Assembly (NCBI RefSeq): GCF_017352155.2
Contig: NZ_CP071462.1
Coordinates: 1,178,001 to 1,242,000, forward strand
Length of the DNA: 64,000 bases
Origin: Haloterrigena alkaliphila
GTDB lineage: Archaea > Halobacteriota > Halobacteria > Halobacteriales > Natrialbaceae
Direction: 5' to 3'
Shown: positions 11,363-21,051 of the stretch, in pieces
Numbering within the stretch: the stretch's first letter is position 1
Layout of the letters: each line of letters begins with the position of its first letter
Made by a program: the position numbers and the translations under genes
The notes under the pieces: generated by a model
What the model was told of the DNA's origin: nothing
Databases searched by the model: none
Seen by the model: the letters and a program-made list of their open reading frames with translations, nothing else

Positions 11363-13069
11363 TCACTCGAGCAATAGTAGGTGTGGGTTCTCGAGGTATT
11401 CGATCACCGTATTGACGAAGCCGGCGGCCACCGCGCCGTCGATCAGCCGGTGGTCGAACGACGCCGAGATGGTCATGACCGAGCGCGGTTCGATCGATTC
11501 CGCGCCGTTTTCGTCGGTGACGACGCGCGGTTTGCGGTTGATCTCGCCGATCGCGAGGATCCCCGCCTCGGGGTAGTTGATGATCGGCGTGGCGTACTCG
11601 CCGCCGATGCCGCCGATGTTGGTGATGGTGAACGTCGACCCCTGCAGTTCGTCGGGGCTGATCGTGCGCTCGCGGGCCTTCTGGACGAGTTCGTTCATCT
11701 CGGAGGCCAACTGGAGCAGCCCCTTCTCGTCGGCGTTCTCGAGAACCGGCACCATCAGGCCGACGTCGGTCGCCGTGGCGATCCCCATGTTGTAGTAGTC
11801 GCGGTAGACGATCTCGTCGTTCGCCTCGTCGATGACCGCGTTCATCTCCGGATACTCCTTGAGCCCCGCGATCACGGCCTTCATGATGAAGGGCATGTAG
11901 GTCAACCGGATGCCCCGGTCCTCGGCGCGCGGTTTGAGTTCCTCGCGGGCCTCGACGAGGTCGGTGACGTCGGCGTCGTCGTGGTGGGAGACGTGGGGCG
12001 CGCTGAACTTCGACTCGACCATCGCCTCGGCGATCCGCTTGCGGACTCCTTTGAACGGTTCGCGGCGCTCGCGCTCGCCGGGGGCGAAGTCGGTCCCCTT
12101 CGTCCCGACTGGTTCGCCAGCCTCGACGGCCTCCCGGTCGGCCTCTTGCGCTTTCTTCTGGGCCTCTGCGTACTCGCGGACCGCCTCGGGCGTCACGAAC
12201 GCCTCGCCGTCGCGCTCCTCGTCGGTAGGCACGGCGTCGAGATCGATCCCCTCCTCCTCGGCAATCCGCCGGGTCGCGGGTGCGGCGAGGGTCTTCTCGC
12301 GGTCAGCCGAGTCAACCTGAGCCTGTGTCGGACTGCCGGTTCCGGACCGCTGTTGCGAACTACCGCCGGCCGACTGCTGCCCGCTCGAGGCCGCCGTTTC
12401 GACCTCCGCCCCGCCGGCGTCGGCTTCGGTCTCGGTGTCGCTCGAGTCGCCGGTCGCAGTGGCGGATTCGGCGTCTCCCGCCGACGCCGCGGACGCCTGT
12501 GCCTGTGCGCCGGCGGAATCGCCACCCGCCGCGGCCCGCACGTCGGCGGCCGTGATTCGGCCGCCGGGACCGCTGCCCGGGATGCTCGAGAGGTCGATCC
12601 CCTCCTCGCGGGCCAGCTTTCGAACGCGCGGGGGTGCGAAAACGCGATCCTGCGGCGTCGCGGTTTCCTCGTTTTCGGCGCCGATCGCTTCGGGGCTGCC
12701 GGCCGGTTCGCCGGCGTCGGCATCACCCTCGGCCGCAGGTTCGGCCGACGTCGCCTCCTCGGGCGCGTCGACGCCTGCCGGCTCGCTCGCTCGCTCCTGT
12801 TCCTCGTCGGTCGTTTGCTCCGACTCTTCTCCCTCTACGTCGAAGGAAATAATGACCGTCCCGACAGGGACGACCTCGCCCTCCTCGACGTGTAACTCGC
12901 GGACCGTACCGTCGACCGGCGCGGGAACCTCCACGAGGGCTTTGTCGGTCTCGACCTCCGCGACGGGCTGGTCCTCGGAGACCGGGTCGCCCTCCGCGAC
13001 CAGCCACGACACCAGTTCGCCCTCCGCGACTCCTTCGCCGACGTCCGGTAGTTCGAATTCTCTGACCAT
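11363..13069 (-). CDS. pdhC: 2-oxoacid dehydrogenase E2, dihydrolipoamide acyltransferase
   Basis: The 568-residue E2 core subunit transfers acyl groups from E1 via a swinging lipoyl arm to CoA. Residues 1–80 are the lipoyl domain with E-T-D-K-A-L-V-E, where the Lys is lipoylated. An Ala/Glu/Asp-rich linker follows. A peripheral subunit-binding domain lies at about 140–180 (R-V-F-A-P-P-R-V-R-K-L-A-R-E), and a second similar domain occurs near 255–300 (L-A-A-P-A-T-R-R-I-A-E-E). The C-terminal catalytic domain has S-F-D-H-R-L-I-D-G-A. It is 1 nt from the E1 beta stop, hence one operon. The duplicated subunit-binding domain makes it longer than usual two-domain archaeal E2 proteins. Confidence 0.95.
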   Translation of the reverse strand: MVREFELPDVGEGVAEGELVSWLVAEGDPVSEDQPVAEVETDKALVEVPAPVDGTVRELHVEEGEVVPVGTVIISFDVEGEESEQTTDEEQERASEPAGVDAPEEATSAEPAAEGDADAGEPAGSPEAIGAENEETATPQDRVFAPPRVRKLAREEGIDLSSIPGSGPGGRITAADVRAAAGGDSAGAQAQASAASAGDAESATATGDSSDTETEADAGGAEVETAASSGQQSAGGSSQQRSGTGSPTQAQVDSADREKTLAAPATRRIAEEEGIDLDAVPTDEERDGEAFVTPEAVREYAEAQKKAQEADREAVEAGEPVGTKGTDFAPGERERREPFKGVRKRIAEAMVESKFSAPHVSHHDDADVTDLVEAREELKPRAEDRGIRLTYMPFIMKAVIAGLKEYPEMNAVIDEANDEIVYRDYYNMGIATATDVGLMVPVLENADEKGLLQLASEMNELVQKARERTISPDELQGSTFTITNIGGIGGEYATPIINYPEAGILAIGEINRKPRVVTDENGAESIEPRSVMTISASFDHRLIDGAVAAGFVNTVIEYLENPHLLLLE

Positions 13070-13070
13070 G

Positions 13071-14093
13071 TTAGAACTCCACCGCGTTGCGAACGCCGTC
13101 CTCGATGCGCGCCGGCTCGGGCAGGTAGTAGTCCTCGAGCGCGTACAGCGGGAACGGCGTGTCGAATCCCGTGATGCGTTCCACCGGCGCCTCCTGATAC
13201 AGCAGTGCTTCCTCCTGCAGGGTCGACGCGATCTCGGCGCCCAGTCCGCCCGTCTTGGGGGCCTCGTGGACGACCGCGGCCCGCCCGGTCTTTTTAAATG
13301 ACTCGACGATCGTCTCCTCGTCTAACGGCGACAGCGTCCGCAGGTCGACCACCTCGGCGTCGATCCCCTCCTCGGCGAGATTCTCGGCGGCCTCGAGCGT
13401 CGGCCGGGTCATCGCACCCCACGTGTAGACCGAGATGTCGCTGCCTTCGCGGCGGACCGCCGCCTCGCCGAGGGGGACCTCGTACGACTCCGTGGGGACG
13501 TCCTCGCGGAACGCCCGGTAGATGAGTTTCGGCTCGAGGAAGATCACGGGATCCGGCGAGCGGATCGCGCTCGCGAGGAGCCCCTTCGCGTCGTAGGGCG
13601 TCGACGGGATGACGACCTTGAGCCCCGGCTGGTGGACGAACATCGCTTCCGACGACTCGGAGTGGTGCTCGGGCGCCCGGATGCCGCCGCCGTAGGGCGC
13701 GCGGATGACCATCGGGCAGGTGAATCGTCCGCGCGAGCGCGTCCGCAGGCGCGCGGCGTGCGAGACGATCTGGTCGAACGCGGGGTAGATGAAGCCGAGG
13801 AACTGGATTTCGGGGACCGGGCGCATCCCGTAGGCGGCCATCCCGATCGCCGTGCCGACGATGCCCGATTCGGCCAGCGGGGTGTCGATCACCCGGTTCT
13901 CGCCGAACTCGTCGTACAGCCCTTCCGTCGCGCGGAAGACGCCGCCGTTCTTCCCGACGTCCTCGCCCATGACGACGACGTCGTCGTCGCGTTGCATCTC
14001 GGTGTACAGACCGTCCCGGACCGCCTGTACCAGCGTGAGGTTCTCCGTCTCCGATACGTCCGATGCCGATTGAGTTCCGGTCTCTGCTGCCAT
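13071..14093 (-). CDS. pdhB: 2-oxoacid dehydrogenase E1 beta subunit
   Basis: This 340-residue subunit pairs with E1 alpha to form the thiamine-diphosphate decarboxylase of the complex. Features include G-E-D-V-G-K-N-G-G-V-F-R-A-T near the N-terminus, the E-S-G-I-V-G-T-A-I-G-M-A segment contributing to thiamine diphosphate, M-V-I-R-A-P-Y-G-G-G-I and H-S-E-S-S-E-A-M-F near residues 130–155, and the C-terminal transketolase-type domain (V-V-D-L-R-T-L-S-P-L-D). It lies 4 nt after E1 alpha. The substrate (pyruvate or branched-chain oxoacids) cannot be fixed from sequence; haloarchaea mainly oxidise pyruvate by a ferredoxin enzyme. Confidence 0.95.
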   Translation of the reverse strand: MAAETGTQSASDVSETENLTLVQAVRDGLYTEMQRDDDVVVMGEDVGKNGGVFRATEGLYDEFGENRVIDTPLAESGIVGTAIGMAAYGMRPVPEIQFLGFIYPAFDQIVSHAARLRTRSRGRFTCPMVIRAPYGGGIRAPEHHSESSEAMFVHQPGLKVVIPSTPYDAKGLLASAIRSPDPVIFLEPKLIYRAFREDVPTESYEVPLGEAAVRREGSDISVYTWGAMTRPTLEAAENLAEEGIDAEVVDLRTLSPLDEETIVESFKKTGRAAVVHEAPKTGGLGAEIASTLQEEALLYQEAPVERITGFDTPFPLYALEDYYLPEPARIEDGVRNAVEF

Positions 14094-14097
14094 GGTA

Positions 14098-15225
14098 TCA
14101 CTCCAGGAGCGCGTCGTCGCCGTGTCGGTCGCGAATCGATTCGAAGTACTCGAGTTGCCGTTCCAGGCGCCGGGGCATCCCCTCGTAGACGTGCGCGAAG
14201 ATCTCCTCGGGATCCGGGCGTTCGATCGACTCCGCGGCGTCGACGGCGTCGGCGACGTCCTCCCGCACGCGGGACTCGATCGCGTCGACGCGCTCGTCGT
14301 CGAGGATGCCCTCGCGGCGGAGGTACGCCTCGAGTCGCGGGATGGGGTCCTTCGCCTTCCAGCGTTCGACCTCCTCGTCGTCCCGGTAGACGGTGGGGTC
14401 GTCGGCGGTGGTGTGGGCGCCGAACCGGTACTGGACCGCCTCGATGAGCGTGGGCCGCGTCGCGCGGCCGGGCGAATCGTCCGCGACCGCCTCCGGCTGC
14501 TTGGCCTTCTCGACGGCTTCCTTCGTGACCTTGTAGACGGCCAGCGGATCCATCCCGTCGACCTGCACGCCCTCGAAGCCGTAGGCCTCGGCCTTCTGGG
14601 CCAGCGTGGCGCTGGCCGTCTGGCGCTCTCGAGGCACCGAGATGGCCCACTGGTTGTTGTTACAGAAGAAGACGTTCGGCGTGTCGAAGACGCCGGCGAA
14701 GTTCAGCCCCTCGTGGAAGTCTCCTTCCGACGTCGCGCCGTCGCCGAAGTAACACATGAAGGCCTTCTCCTCGCCCTTGAGTTTCGAGGCCCACGCGGCA
14801 CCGGTCGCGTGGGGGATCTGGGTCGCGATTGGCACCGCGACGGAGAACATGTTGACGTCCTCCGGAATGTAGTTGCCCTGCTCGTGACCCATCCAGTAGA
14901 GCAGCGTTCGCTCGAGGCTCATCCCGCGAACGAGGCCGACGCCGTGCTCGCGGTAGCTGGGGAAGACCCAGTCCTCCTCGGCGAGCGCGTGGGCGCTGCC
15001 GATCTGAGACCCTTCCTGGCCCGACAGCGGCGGATAGGTGCCCATTCGCCCCTGTCGCTGGAGGCTCACCGCCCGCTCGTCGAAGTGGCGAACCAGCCGC
15101 ATCTGCTCGTACATCTCGACGAGCGACTCGTCGCTCAGGTCGGGGACCGTGGCGCCCTCGAGGACCCGACCGTCCTCGTCGAGCACCTGCACTCGTTCCC
15201 GGGGGTCGCGCTGTATCGTACTCAC
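14098..15225 (-). CDS. pdhA: 2-oxoacid dehydrogenase E1 alpha subunit
   Basis: First gene of the complex operon, 375 residues from a GTG start. The thiamine diphosphate motif runs from G-D-G-A-T-S-E-G (about 161) to N-N-N-Q-W. H-F-D-E-R and G-Q-E-G-S-Q near the N-terminus are typical. The GTG at 15225 is chosen over an ATG at 15285 because a TATA-like CTTTATCC lies at about 15268–15275; the ATG start would put the promoter inside the coding region. GGTGGG ahead of the GTG may act as a ribosome site. The operon continues with E1 beta and E2. Lipoyl synthase, which makes the E2 cofactor, lies upstream on the same strand. Confidence 0.93.
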   Translation of the reverse strand: MSTIQRDPRERVQVLDEDGRVLEGATVPDLSDESLVEMYEQMRLVRHFDERAVSLQRQGRMGTYPPLSGQEGSQIGSAHALAEEDWVFPSYREHGVGLVRGMSLERTLLYWMGHEQGNYIPEDVNMFSVAVPIATQIPHATGAAWASKLKGEEKAFMCYFGDGATSEGDFHEGLNFAGVFDTPNVFFCNNNQWAISVPRERQTASATLAQKAEAYGFEGVQVDGMDPLAVYKVTKEAVEKAKQPEAVADDSPGRATRPTLIEAVQYRFGAHTTADDPTVYRDDEEVERWKAKDPIPRLEAYLRREGILDDERVDAIESRVREDVADAVDAAESIERPDPEEIFAHVYEGMPRRLERQLEYFESIRDRHGDDALLE

Positions 15226-15263
15226 GGAGAGACCCACCTGTACATACCCGTACGAACTATCGC

Positions 15264-15285
15264 TCGGGATAAAGGAGTTTCCCAA
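15264..15285 (-). promoter_or_regulatory. Promoter of the E1–E2 operon
   Basis: On the minus strand GAAACTCCTTTATCC combines a BRE-like purine stretch with a TATA-like box. It is about 43 nt before the chosen GTG start, predicting a leader of roughly 15–20 nt that includes the GGTGGG element. Confidence 0.55.
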
Positions 15286-15492
15286 AATATTTTACTATAC
15301 TCGAGATTCTTGCCTGCCCGATTCAGAATTTTCGGCCGTCATCCGCCACGTTTGGACTATATTCTACTGATACCGACATTTCAGCCCGTTCGCCCAATTG
15401 TGATCGAAAGGAAGGCGGGAGACTGGACGAAAAGCCAGTTCAAAAGTGGGAGACATGGCACCAATTAGCAAGGATTTACGTCCGCTCGCGGG

Positions 15493-16455
15493 TCAGGATT
15501 CGGTTCGCTGCGGACTCGAGTCGCGCGCCCGTTCCCGCGCCTCCGCGACGGTCTTGCCCTCGCGCAACACGGCGTCGACGAACAGTTCGCCGGCCTTGTA
15601 CGACGAGCGCACCATCGGCCCGCTGGCGCAGTAGAGGAAGCCCAACTCCTCCTCGGCGACCCGACGCCACGTCTCGTACTTGTCCGGGTGGTCGTAGCGG
15701 CGCACCTCGAGGTGATCCATCGAGGGACGGAGATACTGTCCGAGCGTAACGACGTCGACGCCGCGCTCGCGGCAGTCGGCCAGCGTCTGATAGACCTCGT
15801 GGTCGTACTCCCCGTGGCCGAGCATGATCGACGTTTTCGTGTAGATGTCGGACTCGCGATCGACCTGCTCGAGCACCGAGAGGCTCTGTTCGTAGCCGGC
15901 CCGCCGATCTCGGACGGGAAACTGCAGGCGCTCGACGGTCTCGACGTTGTGGGCGATCACGTCCGGGTCGGCGTCGATGATCTTCCGCACGAGCCGCTCT
16001 TCGCCCTGAAAGTCGGGAATCAGGACCTCGACGAGGATGCCCGGATGGCGCTCTTTGATCTCGCGGATCGTCTCCGCGAAGTGGCCCGCACCCTGATCGG
16101 GCAGGTCGTCCCGGTCGACGCTCGTCAGGACCACGTAGTCCAGCCCGATCTCGGCGATCGCGTCGGCGACGTTCGCGGGTTCGTCGGGATCGAGCGGCTC
16201 CATCCCGCCGGTCTCGACGTCACAGAAGTTACAGGCTCGAGAGCAGCGGTCCCCCATCAGCATGAACGTGGCCGTCCCACCCTCGCTCTCTCCCGTCCCG
16301 GCGCCCCCGGACCAGCATTCACCCAAATTGGGACAGTTGGCCTCCTCGCAGACGGTGTGCAGGTTCCGCTCGCGCAGCGTCTCCCGAATGCCGGCGAACT
16401 CCCGGCCCGACGGCGGACGGCTCTTCAGCCAGTCGGGCTTGCGTGCGCTGCTCAT
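15493..16455 (-). CDS. lipA: Lipoyl synthase
   Basis: Radical SAM enzyme (320 residues) that inserts two sulfurs into octanoyl groups on lipoyl domains. The auxiliary-cluster motif C-E-E-A-N-C-P-N-L-G-E-C is near residues 36–47, and the radical SAM motif C-S-R-A-C-N-F-C near 72–79. The C-terminal S-S-Y-K-A-G holds the conserved serine that ligates the auxiliary cluster. Length and motif order are normal for LipA. It precedes the E1–E2 operon on the same strand with a 270-nt AT-rich gap, so it likely has its own transcript. It provides the cofactor for the E2 protein and, if present elsewhere, glycine cleavage H protein. Confidence 0.96.
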   Translation of the reverse strand: MSSARKPDWLKSRPPSGREFAGIRETLRERNLHTVCEEANCPNLGECWSGGAGTGESEGGTATFMLMGDRCSRACNFCDVETGGMEPLDPDEPANVADAIAEIGLDYVVLTSVDRDDLPDQGAGHFAETIREIKERHPGILVEVLIPDFQGEERLVRKIIDADPDVIAHNVETVERLQFPVRDRRAGYEQSLSVLEQVDRESDIYTKTSIMLGHGEYDHEVYQTLADCRERGVDVVTLGQYLRPSMDHLEVRRYDHPDKYETWRRVAEEELGFLYCASGPMVRSSYKAGELFVDAVLREGKTVAEARERARDSSPQRTES

Positions 16456-16649
16456 ACACGTCCTCTAGCGGCGACCCGTGAAAAACTGTGGCACTCGAGC
16501 GGGTGCCGCGGGCCGCGGGGGCTGCCCGAGATCCGGAAACTGCCCGGTCGAGATCGCCCCTCGAGCGACGAGACGAGCGTCCGGGTCTCGAGTCCGCGTC
16601 CCGCAGCGGACCCATAGCTTTACGGGATCGAACGGAATACCGGCGAGCA

Positions 16650-17165
16650 ATGGCGTTCAGCACGACGCCCGACTGGTTCCACATCAGCGACGACGAGGAC
16701 ATCGTCTGGGAGAGCCGTCCCCATCCGATCTCGATGGGGTCGCGGTTGCTGGTCGGCGTCGCGCTCGCGCTCGTTGGACTCGTCCTCGCCGGCTCGACGG
16801 GGACCGACGGCGTCGGCCTCCTGACTATCGTCGGCGTCGTCGTAGCGGTCGCCGGCACGGCCCTGGCGGGCGCCCGCTACCTCGTCTGGACGAACACGCG
16901 CTACGTGATCACGACCGACGAGCTCTACAAGAAGTACGGCGTCGTCTCGCGAGACGTCACCCAGTTTCGCCTCGACCGCGTCCAGAACATCAGTCTCAGC
17001 CAGAGCGTCGCCGGGCGCGTGCTCGGCTACGGCGACCTGACCGTCTACACCGCCGGCTCCGGCGAACCGGAACTCGTCTTCGAGCACGTCTCCGAACCCG
17101 AACGCGCCTCGAAGCTGTTGAGCGACCAGCTCGAGGAGACGACGGCCGAAAAGTCGGCGGTCTGA
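16650..17165 (+). CDS. PH domain-containing membrane protein
   Basis: This 171-residue protein has two adjacent transmembrane helices (about residues 30–75). They are followed by a bacterial PH-like domain (bPH2) with Y-V-I-T-T-D-E-L-Y-K-K-Y-G-V-V-S-R and V-Q-N-I-S-L-S-Q. The D-V-T-Q-F-R-L-D-R-V-Q-N-I pattern is typical of the YdbT/YdbS-like family. A TATA-like GCTTTACG at about 16614–16621 supports the ATG at 16650; the frame is open further upstream but that part overlaps lipA upstream sequence. The function of the family is unknown. Confidence 0.85.
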   Translation: MAFSTTPDWFHISDDEDIVWESRPHPISMGSRLLVGVALALVGLVLAGSTGTDGVGLLTIVGVVVAVAGTALAGARYLVWTNTRYVITTDELYKKYGVVSRDVTQFRLDRVQNISLSQSVAGRVLGYGDLTVYTAGSGEPELVFEHVSEPERASKLLSDQLEETTAEKSAV

Positions 17166-17460
17166 CTGAGCAGGCGTCGGGCAGCGACGAGGAGCCGTTT
17201 CCTCGAGGTCGGGCCGGCGTTCGAACACCTCGTCGGGACGGTGCAACCAGCGTGCGGTAGCGCGCGCTGCCGGCGAGGCGCGACCAGTGCGAGATCAGGG
17301 GGTCTCGCAGATCTTTCGCGTGGTACCGCCGACGATGGGACTCGAGCGACGGTACGTGACTGCGACTCGGACGGCGACGCTCGAGCATCGTTGCCGATCA
17401 CTGATCGAGAGAGTCGAACCACAAAACCCATAATATCAAACCGCTTCCGGAGTCGATACA

Positions 17461-18057
17461 ATGAGTCGACAGCCGACGGTATCCGACGGAACGACACCGC
17501 GACGCTCGAGTATCGCCGCGAGCGCGGGACTGGGCGTCCTCGCGGCCGCGGTCGGCTACCTCCTGACGTACCTGCTGATCGGGAGCGACGTGCGGGAGGC
17601 CTTCGACGGCGACGTCGCCACGTGGAAGGGCGTCGCCTGGTACTTCTACAACGCGCATCTGGTCGATATCGAGGTGAGCGGATCGGTCGGCTCGTTCGGC
17701 GGTACGGACACGATGAACCTCATCGCGGAGTCGAGTGCGACGAACGCCGGCCTGCTGTACGTCGTCCCGCCGCTCGCGCTCCTCGCCGCGGGCGCGCTGC
17801 TGGCGCGCCGCCTGCACGCGGCCGATTTCGGCGAGGCCGTCGCGGTCGGCGCGCCGGTGGCGATCGGCTACGCGGTCGTGATGGGGATCGGCGCGGTCGT
17901 CGCCGAGACCGGCGCCGAGGGGTCGTTCTTCGGCATCGGCCTGAGCGGATCGATGGCCCCGGAACTGGCCCCCGCCGTCCTCCTCGGCGGTATCCTCTAC
18001 CCGCTGGTGTTCGCCCCGACCGGGGCGGCGCTGGCACTCCTGTTCGCCGAGCGGTAG
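17461..18057 (+). CDS. Haloarchaeal membrane protein (DUF7978-like)
   Basis: The 198-residue protein has about four to five hydrophobic segments: residues 18–42, 98–118, 128–150 and 165–195, with an acidic extracytoplasmic loop (about 45–95). There is no catalytic motif. A TATA-like CATAATATC at about 17430–17438 lies close to 25 nt before the ATG, giving a leaderless transcript. It is followed 53 nt later by the helicase gene on the same strand. The name follows family recognition from layout only; function unknown. Confidence 0.7.
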   Translation: MSRQPTVSDGTTPRRSSIAASAGLGVLAAAVGYLLTYLLIGSDVREAFDGDVATWKGVAWYFYNAHLVDIEVSGSVGSFGGTDTMNLIAESSATNAGLLYVVPPLALLAAGALLARRLHAADFGEAVAVGAPVAIGYAVVMGIGAVVAETGAEGSFFGIGLSGSMAPELAPAVLLGGILYPLVFAPTGAALALLFAER

Positions 18058-18110
18058 GTTCGGCGACTCGAAGGAAACGCCTTTGACCCGCCGCTTCCCG
18101 TTACCGTGTG

Positions 18111-20468
18111 ATGGAGGTCGCCGAGGTTCTCCCCGAATTCGCCGACGCCTTCGCCTTCGAGGAGTTCAACCGGATGCAACGCGAGGCACTGCCAGCACTG
18201 CTCGAGTCCGAGGAAAACGTGGTCGCGAGCGCCCCGACGGCCTCGGGCAAGACCGCCCTCGCGGAACTGGCGATCTGCAAGGCGCTCGCCGACGGCGGCA
18301 CCGCGCTCTTTATCGCGCCGCTGCGGGCCCTGACGAACGAGAAGGAAGACGACTGGGACCGCTTCGAGGACCTGGATTACTCGGTGTACGTCGTCACCGG
18401 CGAGCGGGACCTGAACCCGCGCCGCGCGCGACGCGCCGACATTCTCGTGATGACCCCCGAGAAACTCGACTCGGCGACGCGAAAACACGATTCTCGACGA
18501 TACGACTTCGTCACCGACGTCGACGTCTGCGTCATCGACGAGGTCCACCTGCTGGACGCCGATCGGCGGGGCTCGGTCCTCGAGGTCACGATCTCCCGCC
18601 TCCGGCGGCTCTGTGATCCCCGCGTCATCGCCCTCTCGGCGACGATGCCCAACGTCGACGACGTGGCCGACTGGCTCGACGCGCCCGCGGAGACCACCTT
18701 CGAGTTCGGCGACGAGTACCGACCCGTCGATCTCAAATCGGGCGTCAAGACCTACACGCACGGCGACAACGCCTTCGCGGACAAGTACCGTCGACTCTAC
18801 CGCGCGCTGGATCTCGCGGAACCCCACCTCCGGGAGGACGGGCAGGCGCTCGTCTTCGTCTCCTCCCGGCAGGACACCGTGCAGGCGGCCAAGAAGGCCC
18901 GAGACGAGATCGCCGAGCGCGATATCCCGATGGGCGCCCGCGGCGACTACGATTTTCATACGGAATCGAAGAAACTCGAGAACGACACCCTCCGTAACTC
19001 CGTACTGGACGGCGTCGCCTTCCACCACGCGGGGCTCTCGAAGAACGACCGCGACCTCGTCGAGGAGTGGTTCAAGGCGGGCCACGTCGAACTCCTCTTC
19101 TCGACGTCGACGCTGGCCTGGGGGGTCAACCTCCCCGCCCGCTGCGTCGTGATCCGGGATACGAAGATCCACGACCCCCTCGAGGGCGAGGTCGACATGA
19201 GTCCCCTCGACGTCCTCCAGATGCTCGGCCGCGCGGGCCGCCCGGGCTACGACGACGTCGGCTACGGCTGGGTCGTCTGCGACGGCGCGGACGCGGACAA
19301 GTACCGGAAACTGCTGCGCGACGGCAAGGAGATCGAGTCCCGCCTCGCGGAGACCTTGGAGACCCACCTCAACGCCGAGATCGCGATGGGGACCATCACC
19401 GATTTAGAGGAGGTGATGGACTGGCTCGAGACCACCTTCTACTACGTCCGCGGCCAGTCGAAGCCGGAGGAGTACGACTTCCCGAACCTGCGCCGGCGCG
19501 TCCGGGACTGCCTCGAGGACCTCGTCGAGCGCGGCTTCGTCGAGATGGGCGCGGAAGACCTCTCGATCGAGGCGACGCCGCGGGGCGTGCTCGCCTCGAA
19601 GTACTACCTGCGCCTCGAGACGGCCGCCCGGTTCGCCGCGCTCTGTGACCGCGCCGCGGACGGCGAGGACCTCGAGACCGACGACCTCCTCCGGACGGTC
19701 GCGACCGCCGAGGAGTTCGACTCGGTGTCGTCCCGCCAGTCCGAGCGGGACGCGATCGACGCCGTGCTGGTCGGCCAGGAGACGGATGACCTCGAGGCGG
19801 GCCAGCGGAAGGTGCTGGCGATCCTTCGGGGGGCCGCCGACGGCTCGACCCCCTCGGAGCTGGCCAGCGACGCCTGGGTGATCCGGCGCAACGCGACGCG
19901 ACTGCTCTCGGCGCTGGGCGCGTTCCTCGACCGGTTCGTCGGCCCGCATGCGGCGAACCTCGCACAGCGAGTCGAGGCCCGGATCGAGAACGGCGTCGCC
20001 GAGGACGCGGTCGGGCTGACGGCCATCGACGGCGTCGGCCCCGGCCGGACGAGCAAACTCGCGAAAGGCGGGCTGTCGACCCCCGGCGACGTCGTCCGGG
20101 CCGGCGTTACGGGACTGGTCGACGCCGGCCTCTCGGAGGGCGTCGCCGAGCGCGTCTACGAGGGCGCCCAGTCGCTGCCCGCTATCGAGATCGACTGGGG
20201 CGACTTCCCCGAGTCGATCGCGACCGGCGAGAACGAAGTGTGCGAGGTGACGATCCGCAACGTCGGCGAACCCGCGCGGGCCGGCATTCGGGTGGCCGTC
20301 AACGGAGTCGAAATGACCAGCACGAACAGCTACCTGCGCGATACGGACACCGTTCCGGTCGGCGTCTTCGGCGCCGACGCAGACGTCCTTGAGTACACCG
20401 TCAGCGTCGCCTTCCCCGAGGAGCCGCTGGTGCCGATCGAAGCGAGTCGGACGGTCGATGTCGTCTGA
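18111..20468 (+). CDS. Ski2-like (Hel308-type) DEVH-box helicase
   Basis: A 785-residue superfamily 2 helicase. Motif I is A-P-T-A-S-G-K-T (about residue 41), the DEVH box is C-V-I-D-E-V-H-L-L (about 140), motif III is S-A-T, and motif VI is M-L-G-R-A-G-R-P-G. A winged-helix and ratchet-like region follows. Near residues 640–665 a helix-hairpin-helix (I-D-G-V-G-P-G-R-T-S-K-L) supports DNA binding. The last 85 residues form a beta-rich domain (C-E-V-T-I-R-N-V-G-E-P) resembling an Ig/CARDB fold, unlike canonical Hel308. It may be the second haloarchaeal Hel308 paralogue, acting on replication forks or RNA. The ATG follows a GTG by one codon. Confidence 0.9.
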   Translation: MEVAEVLPEFADAFAFEEFNRMQREALPALLESEENVVASAPTASGKTALAELAICKALADGGTALFIAPLRALTNEKEDDWDRFEDLDYSVYVVTGERDLNPRRARRADILVMTPEKLDSATRKHDSRRYDFVTDVDVCVIDEVHLLDADRRGSVLEVTISRLRRLCDPRVIALSATMPNVDDVADWLDAPAETTFEFGDEYRPVDLKSGVKTYTHGDNAFADKYRRLYRALDLAEPHLREDGQALVFVSSRQDTVQAAKKARDEIAERDIPMGARGDYDFHTESKKLENDTLRNSVLDGVAFHHAGLSKNDRDLVEEWFKAGHVELLFSTSTLAWGVNLPARCVVIRDTKIHDPLEGEVDMSPLDVLQMLGRAGRPGYDDVGYGWVVCDGADADKYRKLLRDGKEIESRLAETLETHLNAEIAMGTITDLEEVMDWLETTFYYVRGQSKPEEYDFPNLRRRVRDCLEDLVERGFVEMGAEDLSIEATPRGVLASKYYLRLETAARFAALCDRAADGEDLETDDLLRTVATAEEFDSVSSRQSERDAIDAVLVGQETDDLEAGQRKVLAILRGAADGSTPSELASDAWVIRRNATRLLSALGAFLDRFVGPHAANLAQRVEARIENGVAEDAVGLTAIDGVGPGRTSKLAKGGLSTPGDVVRAGVTGLVDAGLSEGVAERVYEGAQSLPAIEIDWGDFPESIATGENEVCEVTIRNVGEPARAGIRVAVNGVEMTSTNSYLRDTDTVPVGVFGADADVLEYTVSVAFPEEPLVPIEASRTVDVV

Positions 20469-20785
20469 TCGATTTCACAACCGGCTGCAACACGACGCAT
20501 CTCATGAATCGTGGCTAGTTGTCGATAGTATTATATGACCGTATTCGAGGTTCAGAATGGTTATATCGACGTGTTCGGGTTCTCCTCGAATACAGGTACT
20601 ACCTATCGACCACCACTATCGGAGCAAATTTTCGCCGACGGCGACGTCGTCGTTTGCATCGCTTCCCGACACTCGAGAGACAACGATTCCCGACACGATC
20701 TCGAACGGCTTGAAAGAGGACGCTACAGGATCAGAGTGCGTGATATTGGAGATTCGACAAGACGACGAAGCGAGAGCCGATTCCC
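20469..20785. other. Intergenic region after the helicase
   Basis: No gene is supported in these 317 bases. Two overlapping plus-strand frames starting at 20535 and 20557 have poor codon bias for this genome and end in Arg- or Ser-rich low-complexity sequence. Confidence 0.4.
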
Positions 20786-20908
20786 CTATCGATCGGCGTA
20801 GTCCATGGATCGACGCTGATCGCAGTTCGGACACCACTCAGAACCATCCAGCCGAGAAAACGTTCTCTCACCGCATTCGAGACATCGCCCGTCAGGATTC
20901 CGAACCAT
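20786..20908 (-). CDS. 40-residue zinc-finger microprotein
   Basis: A minus-strand frame of 40 codons starts with MVRNPDGRCLECGERTFSRL and continues to a W-C-P-N-C-D motif. Two C-x2-C knuckles 13 residues apart form a plausible single zinc site, as in the many haloarchaeal zinc-finger micro-proteins. A TATA box (CTATAAT in complement of 20931–20938) is centred 26 nt before the ATG, so the mRNA would begin at the start codon. Both the leaderless promoter and the spacing of four Cys make chance unlikely. Function unknown; such proteins often regulate stress or surface phenotypes. Confidence 0.8.
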   Translation of the reverse strand: MVRNPDGRCLECGERTFSRLDGSEWCPNCDQRRSMDYADR

Positions 20909-20928
20909 ATCTAACTGATGCGGTGGCC

Positions 20929-20940
20929 CTATTATAGGAT
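20929..20940 (-). promoter_or_regulatory. Leaderless promoter of the microprotein gene
   Basis: Minus-strand CCTATAATAG is a near-ideal archaeal TATA box. Its centre is 26 nt before the ATG at 20908, which predicts transcription starting at the start codon. Confidence 0.65.
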
Positions 20941-21051
20941 TTATGGTAATTCATCGGAAACTAGAGCCGATTCCCGAAGGGAGTACCAGTAGAAGTCAGG
21001 CTCGGGAGTGTCGCCAATCACTGACGGTGCGTCGGCAACGCTCCGCGGCGA

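Noticed and set aside
20535-20937. Plus-strand ORFs of 88 and 126 codons
   Set aside because: Poor codon bias and low complexity. The opposite-strand zinc microprotein with a clear promoter explains the 3' part better.
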